DNA of 13,289 nucleotides, taken from NCBI GenBank assembly GCA_947626485.1, contig CANQSG010000044.1, positions 1 to 13,289 of the forward strand. The letters are read 5' to 3'. Below are positions 6,981-13,253 of the stretch, in pieces; position 1 is the first letter of the stretch; each line of letters opens with the position of its first letter. The translations under genes and the position numbers were made by a program. The stretch comes from an uncultured Clostridia bacterium. Its GTDB lineage: Bacteria; Bacillota; Clostridia; Oscillospirales; Acutalibacteraceae. A model generated the notes under the pieces. That model worked only from the letters and a program-made list of their open reading frames with translations. It did not search any database and was not told the origin of the DNA.

Positions 6981-7394
6981 TTACTTTGCGTAGCTTGCGC
7001 CGCGCTGCTGTCCGGTCAGATAGCCGTAGCCGGAGACGTCCTGTGTGCGTTCGCTGTCATCGCTCTGCCGGAAGGACGCGCCGCGCTGCCGACCGGTGAC
7101 GTAGCTGTAAGATTCCGCCGCTTCTTCGGAATAAGGCGTATCCGCAATCCCGTTTTCTGCGAGAAAAGCGTCCTGCTCCTCCTCCGGCAATTCGGCGGCC
7201 TGCGCGTACAGCTCGTTGCGCGCGGCGCTCCTGCGCTGTCCGGTCAAATAGCCGGGTTCGCTTTGCGCCGGCGCGGGTTCCTCGGCTCCGGCCTCCTCGT
7301 CGGCGCCCGCCGCAAATGCCGTCACGCAGCCGATCGACAAGACCGCCGCCAGCGCGATGCCGGCGATTCCGGTAATCCAATTTGCCTTTTTCAT
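6981..7394 (-). CDS. Small secreted protein with three Y-(L/V)-TG-x-x-R motifs
   Basis: A 137-residue protein I do not recognise as a named family. The N-terminus is a signal peptide: MKKANW, then a hydrophobic stretch at about 8-26, then AFAAGA with likely cleavage near residue 28. The mature part is acidic and begins with an Ala/Glu/Pro-rich linker. It contains three copies of a short motif: GYLTGQRRSA (48-57), SYVTGRQRGAS (97-107) and GYLTGQQRGAS (124-134), the last ending three residues before the C-terminus. An LPEEEQDAFLAENGI segment lies between copies one and two. The ATG at 7394 is preceded by AGGCGG about 9 bases upstream; a longer frame from 7448 lacks that support. It lies between an ABC transporter and a two-component system, so it may be the sensed ligand, an accessory sensor protein or a transported product. 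Function is unknown. Confidence 0.8.
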   Translation of the reverse strand: MKKANWITGIAGIALAAVLSIGCVTAFAAGADEEAGAEEPAPAQSEPGYLTGQRRSAARNELYAQAAELPEEEQDAFLAENGIADTPYSEEAAESYSYVTGRQRGASFRQSDDSERTQDVSGYGYLTGQQRGASYAK

Positions 7395-7473
7395 GGGATC
7401 AACCGCCTTTTCGAAATTCCGATTTTCACCGGTGCTTTCAGCATACACCCGAAATGCGGAATGCGCGTGTGGG

Positions 7474-7495
7474 TTGTTTGGAATCTGTGTGGAAT
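7474..7495 (-). promoter_or_regulatory. 11-bp direct repeat upstream of the small secreted protein gene
   Basis: ATTCCACACAG and ATTCCAAACAA stand head to tail on the minus strand (9 of 11 bases match), an 11-bp spacing typical of OmpR-type regulator sites. It lies about 20 bases past the ATPase stop and 80 bases before the small protein start. A weak TATGCT is seen at 7445-7440, but no matching -35, so a promoter here is uncertain. Confidence 0.3.
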
Positions 7496-7513
7496 TTAAG
7501 GCGGCAACCCGCT

Positions 7514-8188
7514 TCAGCTTGCCGCTTTTTCCTTCGGCTCCTTCTTCCCGGACAGCTTTTGCAGCTCATATTTTTCGTCGCACGCCGCGGCGACCTCCGG
7601 CGAATGGCTGACTAAAATCACGCATTTCCCCTGCTGCGCCAGGCTTCGGAAAATGTCCATGATCTCCTTTTGCGTCTCGCCGTCTAAATTCCCGGTCGGC
7701 TCGTCGGCTAAAATGATCTGCGGGTCGTAGGACAGCGCCCGCGCGATGGCGACCCGCTGCTGCTGCCCGCCGGAGAGCTTCAGCACCCGCCGATTCGCCT
7801 CGTCCTCGTCCAGCCCGACGCCGGCAAGCAGCTCCATCGCCCGTTGCCGTTTGTTTTTCCCCTTCACGCCGGCGATATCCATGGACAGCATCACGTTTTC
7901 GACCGCCGTGAATTTGGTAAGCAGGTTAAAGCTCTGGAAGATCACGCCGATGTATTTGCTGCGAAAGGCGTATTTGTCGAGCTTTGCGACGTCTTTGCCG
8001 TCGTATAAAATACTGCCGCCGTCCGGCTTGGCAAGGCCGGAAAGCAGGGAGAGCAGCGTGGTCTTGCCCGCGCCCGACCGACCGATGATACAGTACATTT
8101 TCCCGGTTTCAAACCGATAGTTTACGTCCTTTAAGACCGGGACTTTCCCGTAAGAAAAGCAGATATTTTGCAGCGTTAAAATTTCCAT
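7514..8188 (-). CDS. ABC transporter ATP-binding protein, LolD/MacB type
   Basis: A 224-residue ATPase with all the standard motifs: Walker A GRSGAGKTT (36-44), Q-loop Gln85 in IFQSFNLL, signature LSGGQQQR (138-145), Walker B ILADEPTGNLD (159-169) and His195 in VSHSPE. The GNLDG ending and overall length place it in the LolD/MacB/FtsE-like group that powers FtsX-type permeases. Such permeases work in lipoprotein handling, antimicrobial peptide resistance or mechanical transmission to envelope proteins, not classical solute import. The ATG at 8188 has AAAGGAG at 8196-8202, 7 bases upstream. It begins 15 bases after the permease stop, so the two are one transcription unit and should form one complex at the membrane. 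The C-terminus is lysine-rich. Confidence 0.95.
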   Translation of the reverse strand: MEILTLQNICFSYGKVPVLKDVNYRFETGKMYCIIGRSGAGKTTLLSLLSGLAKPDGGSILYDGKDVAKLDKYAFRSKYIGVIFQSFNLLTKFTAVENVMLSMDIAGVKGKNKRQRAMELLAGVGLDEDEANRRVLKLSGGQQQRVAIARALSYDPQIILADEPTGNLDGETQKEIMDIFRSLAQQGKCVILVSHSPEVAAACDEKYELQKLSGKKEPKEKAAS

Positions 8189-8203
8189 GTTGTTGCTCCT
8201 TTC

Positions 8204-9820
8204 TCAGTCGCGGTTGGCGAGGATCTTCAGCGGGTCGTACCGCATCACGAACAGGACGGACACCGCGCCGGCTGCCAGCGTCAGCAAAAGGCCGATGCCG
8301 AGCAGCTGCAAAAGCACCGTCAGATTCATGGCGGAGTTGACCTCGGTGACATAATTCGAAACGTTCTGCCCGAGCGCGGCAAACCCGCCCCGGCCGCCGG
8401 TCGGAAGGTTGTCGGGCGCGGTTTGCAGCCCGCCCTTGAAATTGCCGCCTCTGCCGAAATTATTTTCCAGCTGCAACTGAGACGACTGCTGACTTTCCAC
8501 CTGATTCGCCAGCAGGGCGTTCGTGACCGGGACCGCGCTGACCGCGCCGATGCCCGCGCCGATCAGGATCGCCGCCATCGTCACGACGAGAATTTCAGCG
8601 AGAAATTGCAGCGCGACCTTGCCTTTTTTCATGCCCATGGCGGTCAGAACGCCGATCTCGTATTTGCGTTCGCGAATATTGAAGATGTTGAGCACGATCA
8701 AAATCACCGCACCGATCAGCAGGATCACGAGCAGGAACCAGCCCGCCATCGTGCTGAGCGTGTTTAAGGGGGTCAGGCTGTTTTCAAACGCCGTCAAATC
8801 CGCCGAGGAAACGGTATAGGAATCGTCGAGCCCCAGCGTGCGGACCTCCTCTTCAAAGCGGTGATAGGCGTCGGCGTCGGCAAATACATAGGTCGCGGAC
8901 AGCGAGCTGCCGACCGCCGTTTCGGTCTCCTGCCCGGTGGCCGCGTCGGTCGTCGTTTCCGAGGCGGAGGCGGAGGCGTCCAAAATCCCCTGCAAAGCGG
9001 CGGCGCTCAGATAAATTTGATTGGCGGGGTCCTGCCCGACGCCGAACATGGATACCGACAAATCGTTGGCCTCCGTGTTTTTATAAATGCCCGCGACGGT
9101 CAGCGTGTAGGTTTCCGTTTCGCTGTCGGGGTTGGCGAGGGTGACGGTATCGCCCACCGCCAGCTCGTTATAGGCGGCGAGCTCCTCCGAAATCAGGCAC
9201 TGGCGCTCCGTCGTCCCCTCGGAGAATACGACGCCGTCGGCGATCGTGGTCGAGCCCGTCTGAAAAGCGGTCATGGCGTTGTCGCCGCTGTACCCGATCA
9301 CCGTAAAATCCCCCGTCGCCATGTTGCCCATGCGGTCGCCTTTTGTGCGCCCGGGGCTCATCCCGCCGCCCGGCGCGCCGGCGGAGGATTCGCTTTCGGT
9401 TTCCGATTCGCTGCTGACCGGCTCCAGCTCATCGGAGCCGTCGAAATAGGCCGTCAGGGTGTAATAAAAATCCTGCACCGATTCCGCCGCGGCATAGGTT
9501 TGGTACTCGTCGAGCGTCAGCGACGTGCCGCCGTTCATCAGGGTGCGGAACTGCTCCCGGTCGAACGCGCCGCTCTGCGTCCCGCCCGAGGCGCCGTCGG
9601 CGGACGGGCGCATGCCCTGCATCGCGCTTTGGCGGTCAAAGGAAATTTTCGCCGTGACCGACATCCCTTCGAGCGTCTCGGCCTTCGCGCTTTCCGCCGC
9701 CTGCCGGATCGAAAGCCCGATGCAGGCGGAAACGGCGATTACAAGAGCGATGATGCCGATCAAAATATTTCTGCCTTTTGCGCGCCCGATACATTTGAGC
9801 GCATTTTTGAAAAGATACAT
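8204..9820 (-). CDS. ABC transporter permease, FtsX/MacB type
   Basis: A 538-residue membrane protein with the MacB-like plan. There is one membrane helix near 18-40, a long extracytoplasmic domain (about 45-355), and then three C-terminal helices at about 358-383, 408-435 and 500-526. The cytoplasmic loop IRERKYEIGVLTAMGMKKGK after helix two is the FtsX-domain hallmark. The outer domain has Ser/Glu-rich and Gly-rich low-complexity patches, and a second Gly/Gln-rich segment lies between helices three and four. The ATG at 9820 follows AAAGGGGA by about 7 bases. It is the first gene of an operon with the ATPase and probably the small secreted protein, RR1 and HK1. Its promoter carries the element shared with RR2, so it is likely induced by that two-component system. 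Substrate cannot be told from the sequence. Confidence 0.92.
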   Translation of the reverse strand: MYLFKNALKCIGRAKGRNILIGIIALVIAVSACIGLSIRQAAESAKAETLEGMSVTAKISFDRQSAMQGMRPSADGASGGTQSGAFDREQFRTLMNGGTSLTLDEYQTYAAAESVQDFYYTLTAYFDGSDELEPVSSESETESESSAGAPGGGMSPGRTKGDRMGNMATGDFTVIGYSGDNAMTAFQTGSTTIADGVVFSEGTTERQCLISEELAAYNELAVGDTVTLANPDSETETYTLTVAGIYKNTEANDLSVSMFGVGQDPANQIYLSAAALQGILDASASASETTTDAATGQETETAVGSSLSATYVFADADAYHRFEEEVRTLGLDDSYTVSSADLTAFENSLTPLNTLSTMAGWFLLVILLIGAVILIVLNIFNIRERKYEIGVLTAMGMKKGKVALQFLAEILVVTMAAILIGAGIGAVSAVPVTNALLANQVESQQSSQLQLENNFGRGGNFKGGLQTAPDNLPTGGRGGFAALGQNVSNYVTEVNSAMNLTVLLQLLGIGLLLTLAAGAVSVLFVMRYDPLKILANRD

Positions 9821-9868
9821 GGTCGTTCCCCTTTCTTTTCTGCCGGAATCCCCGGTTGCGATATATAG

Positions 9869-9902
9869 ATGATAACGCCCTTTCCTTAACTGAACTTAAA
9901 AA
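9869..9902 (-). promoter_or_regulatory. Predicted regulated promoter of the ABC operon
   Basis: The minus strand carries TTTTTAAGTTCAGTTAA (9902-9886), then 11 bases, then the -10 TATCAT (9874-9869). TTAAG occurs twice 10 bases apart, one helical turn, as in OmpR-family sites. The region where a -35 should sit (AAGTTC) is a poor match to consensus, so an activator is expected. The same 17-mer with the same spacing precedes RR2. Confidence 0.65.
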
Positions 9903-9903
9903 C

Positions 9904-9951
9904 AAAAGAAAAAAATTTCAGGGCGGCAAGCAAAAGCGCTTTGCCGTCCTG
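9904..9951 (-). terminator. Rho-independent terminator after HK2 (probably works in both directions)
   Basis: CAGGGCGGCAAGC (9919-9931) pairs with GCTTTGCCGTCCTG (9938-9951) with one wobble pair and one bulge, around a short A-rich loop. On the minus strand the stem is followed by AAA and seven T residues, then more T. On the plus strand it is followed by six T. It lies 20 bases after the HK2 stop and separates the two-component operon from the ABC promoter. Confidence 0.88.
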
Positions 9952-9970
9952 TTTTTTCTTGTTATGAAAT

Positions 9971-11206
9971 TTAGGACGCCGGGAAGGTGGCGGTGATTTG
10001 GAAGGAGCGGCCGTCTTTGGTTTGGGCGGCGATTTTGCCGTTGTGGGCGGTTGTGATCGCCTTGGCGATCGACAGGCCGATGCCGTGGCCGCCGGTTTGG
10101 GAGTTGCGGGAGGGGTCGGCGCGGTAGAAGCGGTCGAAGACGTGCGAAAGCTGCTCCGGGCGAATTTCCCCGAACGTCGGGTTGCAGACGGACAGCGTTA
10201 AGTGCTTGCCCTGCCGGATCAGCTCGAGCGAGACGGCGGCGCCCTCCGGCGCGTATTTCAGGGCGTTGTCGAGCAGCAGCGAGACGAGCTGGCCGATCGC
10301 CTGCTCGTTGCCCTTCAGGGTGAGCAGGGGCTGGATGTTGCAGGCGAGCTGCTTGTTCTGCGCGAGGGCGAGGGCGGCAAAGGGCGCGGCGGCCTCCTGC
10401 ACGACCTCGGAAACCGGGAATTCGATCATCGGCAGGGCGCGCTCCGATTCCTCCATGCGGGCGAGGCTGACGAGGTCGTTCGTCAAGCCCGTCAGGCGCT
10501 TGGCCTGCCGCTTGATCTCCGTGAGGCTTTCGTTTTCGCCGATGTCCATTTCGAGCAGGTCGGCGTTGGCGCTGATGATCGTCAGCGGCGTTTTGATCTC
10601 ATGCCCCGCGTCGGTGATGAAATGCTTCTGCTTTTCGTAGCTCTCGGCGATGGGGCGGATGAATTTGCCGGAGAAAAAGACGATCACGAAAAAGACGACG
10701 AGGAAGCCCGCCGCCGCCATCCCGACGCTGATGAGCAGGAATTGGCGAAAGGCTTCGAGCTTCCTGCCGCAGTCCAGAAAGGTGATGCGGACGCCGAGCG
10801 GCTCGTCGGATCTGATGTAGCGGAATTGCTCGAAAAAGCCCCTGTCGGCGGCCTTTTGCGCGACCGCCGCGGCATAGTCCGCCGCCTGTTCGCTGTCCAC
10901 GGCGGCGATGCGGCTGGTGTCGACCCGGAGCGCCGTGCCGTCCGCGCCGAGCAGCACCGAAAAGTACCGCGATTCGTAGGGCGCTTCCGGGGAAAGCCCG
11001 TGCGGCGGGCGCCCGCCGGGCAGACGTCCGCCGACGTCGGCGGGAAATTCGCCCCGATTCTGGGAAAGCAGCGACAGCACCTCGTCGGCGTCGGCGACGA
11101 CGGCGCGGTAATTCAGCAGGTTCATGCCCGCCACGATGACCGCGAGGAGCAGCAGCAGCGAGAACATCGCGAGGACGATAAACTGCGTCCGTAGCTTGCG
11201 GATCAT
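9971..11206 (-). CDS. Sensor histidine kinase HK2
   Basis: A 411-residue membrane kinase. It has a helix at about 9-30, an extracellular domain of roughly 120 residues with a Gly/Pro/Arg patch near 58-70, and a second helix at about 157-179. It then goes almost directly into the HisKA domain, with no clear HAMP. The H box is DAGHEIKTPLTIISAN with His202. The N box is LVSLLLDNALKYAPEG. The F box is HVFDRFYRADPSR and the G2 box is GGHGIGLSIAKAI. The G1 box is degenerate, as in several small Gram-positive kinases of this type. The ATG at 11206 overlaps the RR2 stop (ATGA), so the two are translationally coupled and are a cognate pair. It appears intact, in contrast to HK1. The signal it senses is unknown; the adjacent ABC operon suggests an envelope or peptide cue. 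Confidence 0.95.
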   Translation of the reverse strand: MIRKLRTQFIVLAMFSLLLLLAVIVAGMNLLNYRAVVADADEVLSLLSQNRGEFPADVGGRLPGGRPPHGLSPEAPYESRYFSVLLGADGTALRVDTSRIAAVDSEQAADYAAAVAQKAADRGFFEQFRYIRSDEPLGVRITFLDCGRKLEAFRQFLLISVGMAAAGFLVVFFVIVFFSGKFIRPIAESYEKQKHFITDAGHEIKTPLTIISANADLLEMDIGENESLTEIKRQAKRLTGLTNDLVSLARMEESERALPMIEFPVSEVVQEAAAPFAALALAQNKQLACNIQPLLTLKGNEQAIGQLVSLLLDNALKYAPEGAAVSLELIRQGKHLTLSVCNPTFGEIRPEQLSHVFDRFYRADPSRNSQTGGHGIGLSIAKAITTAHNGKIAAQTKDGRSFQITATFPAS

Positions 11207-11874
11207 GCGGATTCCTCCAGCGAATACCCGGCGTTGCGGGACGCCTTGATCTGAATGTCGGCATGCAGCGCCGCCAGCTTTTTGCGCAAATAGGAAATAT
11301 AGACCCAGACGACGCCGGTCTCGGCCTCGGTATCGTAGCCCCAGATCTTTTCCAGGAACCGCTCGACCGAGATGATGCGGTGCGGGTTGGCGAGCAGCAT
11401 CTCCATCATCTGAAACTCCCGGTTGGCGAGCCGGAAGCTGCCGGACGGCGAGGAGAGCTCGAAGGTGGCGCGGTCGAGCGTGACGTTCCCGAAGGAAAGG
11501 CGGGAATCCGTGCCGGCCTGGCTGCGGGTGATGGCGCGGACGGCGGCGAGCAGCTCCTTCGCGTCAAAGGGCTTTGTGAGGTAATAATTCGCGCCGGAAT
11601 CCAGCCCCAGCACCTTGTCGTCGATCTCGGATTTCGCCGTCAGCATCAAAATCGGGATGGGGTTACCCGCCGCGCGCACCCGTTTCAACACGCTGATGCC
11701 GTCCAGCTTCGGCATCATGATGTCGAGCACCGCGACGTCGTAATTGCCCGATTCGAGGTAGAGCAGCGCGTCCTCGCCGTTGCCCACCGCGTCGGCAGAA
11801 TAGTTGTTTTTTTCAAAGATTTTGACGATCGCGCGCGCCAAAGGCCGCTCGTCCTCCGCCAGCAAAATTCGCAA
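11203..11874 (-). CDS. OmpR/PhoB-type response regulator RR2
   Basis: A 223-residue response regulator. The receiver has LLAEDER (acidic pair), phospho-acceptor Asp51 in VAVLDIMMPKLDG and Lys101 in YYLTKPFDAKEL. The C-terminal winged helix contains RFLEKIWGYDTEAETGVVWVYISYLRKKL and ends in KASRNAGYSLEESA. The start is a TTG at 11874: GGGGAGG lies at 11883-11889, 8 bases upstream, the first codons give the usual RILLAEDER opening, and no ATG is present nearby. It forms an ATGA-overlapping operon with HK2. Upstream are a strong constitutive-looking promoter and a second promoter bearing the 17-base element found again before the ABC operon, so it probably activates itself and that operon once phosphorylated by HK2. 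Confidence 0.95.
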   Translation of the reverse strand: MRILLAEDERPLARAIVKIFEKNNYSADAVGNGEDALLYLESGNYDVAVLDIMMPKLDGISVLKRVRAAGNPIPILMLTAKSEIDDKVLGLDSGANYYLTKPFDAKELLAAVRAITRSQAGTDSRLSFGNVTLDRATFELSSPSGSFRLANREFQMMEMLLANPHRIISVERFLEKIWGYDTEAETGVVWVYISYLRKKLAALHADIQIKASRNAGYSLEESA

Positions 11875-11882
11875 GACAAAAA

Positions 11883-11889
11883 CCTCCCC
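11883..11889 (-). promoter_or_regulatory. Ribosome binding site fixing the TTG start of RR2
   Basis: GGGGAGG on the minus strand, 8 bases before the TTG at 11874. It supports this rare start codon, which is also required to give the family's normal N-terminus. Confidence 0.8.
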
Positions 11890-11908
11890 GGCTTTTTTCT
11901 TGTGGAAC

Positions 11909-11942
11909 AGTATACCGCAGGAACATTAAATGAACCTAAAAA
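11909..11942 (-). promoter_or_regulatory. Predicted autoregulated promoter of RR2-HK2
   Basis: The minus strand carries TTTTTAGGTTCATTTAA (11942-11926), 11 bases, then the -10 TATACT (11914-11909). The 17-mer matches the one before the permease at 15 of 17 positions and sits at the same distance from the -10. The would-be -35 (AGGTTC) is weak, as expected for an activator-dependent promoter. Expected start near 11902. Confidence 0.65.
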
Positions 11943-11959
11943 TCCGAAAATTTTCTTTT

Positions 11960-11988
11960 ATCATAGCCGAGCGGCGCGCGTTTGTCAA
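11960..11988 (-). promoter_or_regulatory. Near-consensus sigma-70/SigA promoter upstream of RR2
   Basis: TTGACA (11988-11983), exactly 17 bases, TATGAT (11965-11960) on the minus strand: a perfect -35 and a 5/6 -10. It begins 12 bases after the stop of the cytoplasmic flavodoxin, and its transcript would run through the regulated promoter below. It probably supplies the basal level of RR2-HK2. Confidence 0.8.
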
Positions 11989-12000
11989 GGCGGCGGTTTT

Positions 12001-12471
12001 TCAGAGGAGCTCCTTCTCCCATTTCGCCAGGTCGGGCGCGGAATTTAAGATTTTCCCTTCGACGATTTCGGCGCTTTTTGAAACGGACGGTTTTAACTCT
12101 GCGACCGTTTTTCCGAACCCGCTGCCGCCGGAGGTGGCGAACAGGACGATCTTTTTCGCGCTGAAATCGTAGCTTTCCAAAAAGGTGTTGATGATCGTCG
12201 GCGCGACGTACCACCAGATCGGGAAGCCGAGATAAATCGTGTCGTAGGCGCCGATGTTCGCGTCGGTGTCGGAAAGCTGGGGGCGGCAGGATTTGTCGCT
12301 CATCTCGACGCTGCTGCGGGATTTTTTATCCATCCAGTTGAGGTCCGCCTGCGTATAGGGAACGGCAGGCCGAATCTCGTACAGGTCGGCGCCGATCGCG
12401 CCCGCCAAATCCTTCGCGACCCCCGCGGTCGTCCCGCTCGCCGAAAAATAGGCTACCAATGTTTTGCTCAT
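12001..12471 (-). CDS. Cytoplasmic flavodoxin
   Basis: A 156-residue flavodoxin-fold protein, starting MSKTLVAYFSASGTTAGVAK. The SASGTT loop after the first strand is the FMN phosphate-binding site. TIYLGFPIWWYVAPTIINTFLE and VLFATSGGSGFGKT are the flavin-ring loops of the larger Clostridia/gut flavodoxin group (Flavodoxin_4-like). It would carry electrons to redox enzymes or act as a quinone or flavin reductase; the partner is not visible here. The ATG at 12471 follows AAAGGAG at 12481-12487 by 9 bases. It is paralogous to the lipoprotein flavodoxin upstream: both share LVAYFS, GADLYEI, KSRSSVEM and GFPIWW/GYPIWW. The pair may have arisen by duplication. No terminator was seen before the RR2 promoter. 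Confidence 0.93.
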   Translation of the reverse strand: MSKTLVAYFSASGTTAGVAKDLAGAIGADLYEIRPAVPYTQADLNWMDKKSRSSVEMSDKSCRPQLSDTDANIGAYDTIYLGFPIWWYVAPTIINTFLESYDFSAKKIVLFATSGGSGFGKTVAELKPSVSKSAEIVEGKILNSAPDLAKWEKELL

Positions 12472-12489
12472 GATCTTTCGCTCCTTTTT

Positions 12490-12558
12490 TTATTTTTCCG
12501 CCGCAAACCGTTTCGCGCTTCCGTTTTTGCCGGTGTAAAAAATCGTGACCGTCAGCAC
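12490..12558 (-). pseudogene. 22-codon remnant resembling the N-terminus of an antibiotic-biosynthesis-monooxygenase-like protein
   Basis: A GTG at 12558 with GGGAGG at 12566-12571 (7 bases upstream) opens a frame that reads LTVTIFYTGKNGSAKRFAAE and stops at TAA 12490-12492. From memory, small quinol-monooxygenase/ABM proteins of Clostridia begin with a very similar YYTGxNGxARxFAEEM stretch and run to about 95-100 residues, so this looks like a gene whose body was deleted. The next gene's ribosome binding site begins right at the stop. Alternatively it is a real 22-residue leader peptide. The homology is recalled and unverified. Confidence 0.5.
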
Positions 12559-12572
12559 ACGCTCGCCTCCCG

Positions 12573-13253
12573 TTATCGGACAGAAATTTGGTTGCTTTTC
12601 AGCCATGCGGCAATATCGTCTGCGGAGGCGCCGGCGGAAAAGCGGTGGCCGGTCAGCCATTTGGCGCCGGTTGCGGCGGAGCGCAGGGCTTTGTCGCTGC
12701 TGCCGAAGCCGCTGCTCGCGGAGGTGCAGAACGCCGCCAGCGTCTTGCCGGAGAAATCGTAGCTTTCGATAAAAGTGCTCATGATGCGCGGCGCTTCGCC
12801 CCACCAGATCGGGTAGCCGAGCAGCACCACATCGTACTGCGCCATATTCGCAACGGTTCCGGAGATCGCGGGGCGGGCTTCGGGATTGTTCATCTCCACG
12901 GAAGAACGGCTTTTTGAATTGCCGTAGTCCAGATCCGCGTCGATATAAGGCTCCGACGGCGTGATCTCGTAAAGGTCGGCGCCGAGGCCGTTTGCCAGCT
13001 TTTGCGCCACGCCCTCGGTGTTGCCCGTCACAGAGAAATATGCCACAAGGATTTTGCTTTCTGCCGGTTCACTCTGCGCTTTGCCGGGGACGTCACTTTC
13101 ATTTTCTGCTTCGGAAGGCGTCATGAACGGATCTTCCGTATTCTGCGAGGAGCCGGTATTTCCGCTGTTTTCGGTCGGTTCGGTGTTGCCCGCGCAGGCG
13201 GCAAGGGCAAACACCATAACAAGCGCAAGGAAAATCGCAACTGACTTTTTCAT
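12573..13253 (-). CDS. Lipoprotein flavodoxin (membrane-anchored, extracytoplasmic)
   Basis: A 226-residue protein with a lipoprotein signal peptide: MKKS, a hydrophobic core, and lipobox LAAC with Cys20 as the lipidated residue. A Ser/Asn/Glu-rich flexible linker follows (about 21-65). The flavodoxin domain starts near 67 with SKILVAYFSVTGNTEGVA (FMN phosphate loop SVTGNT) and contains VVLLGYPIWWGEAPRIMSTF and AAFCTSASSGFGSS. It should be held on the outer face of the membrane. This is unusual for a flavodoxin and points to electron transfer outside the cytoplasm, or to a fold reused for another role. The ATG at 13253 has only a distant GAGGG (13267-13271, 13 bases). It precedes the ABM-like remnant and the cytoplasmic paralogue in one probable operon whose promoter lies outside the window. 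Confidence 0.92.
   Translation of the reverse strand: MKKSVAIFLALVMVFALAACAGNTEPTENSGNTGSSQNTEDPFMTPSEAENESDVPGKAQSEPAESKILVAYFSVTGNTEGVAQKLANGLGADLYEITPSEPYIDADLDYGNSKSRSSVEMNNPEARPAISGTVANMAQYDVVLLGYPIWWGEAPRIMSTFIESYDFSGKTLAAFCTSASSGFGSSDKALRSAATGAKWLTGHRFSAGASADDIAAWLKSNQISVR

Noticed and set aside
9842..9856. Small CCGG-based stem in the permease leader
   Set aside because: Only four paired bases and no T-tract; too weak to call a riboswitch or attenuator.
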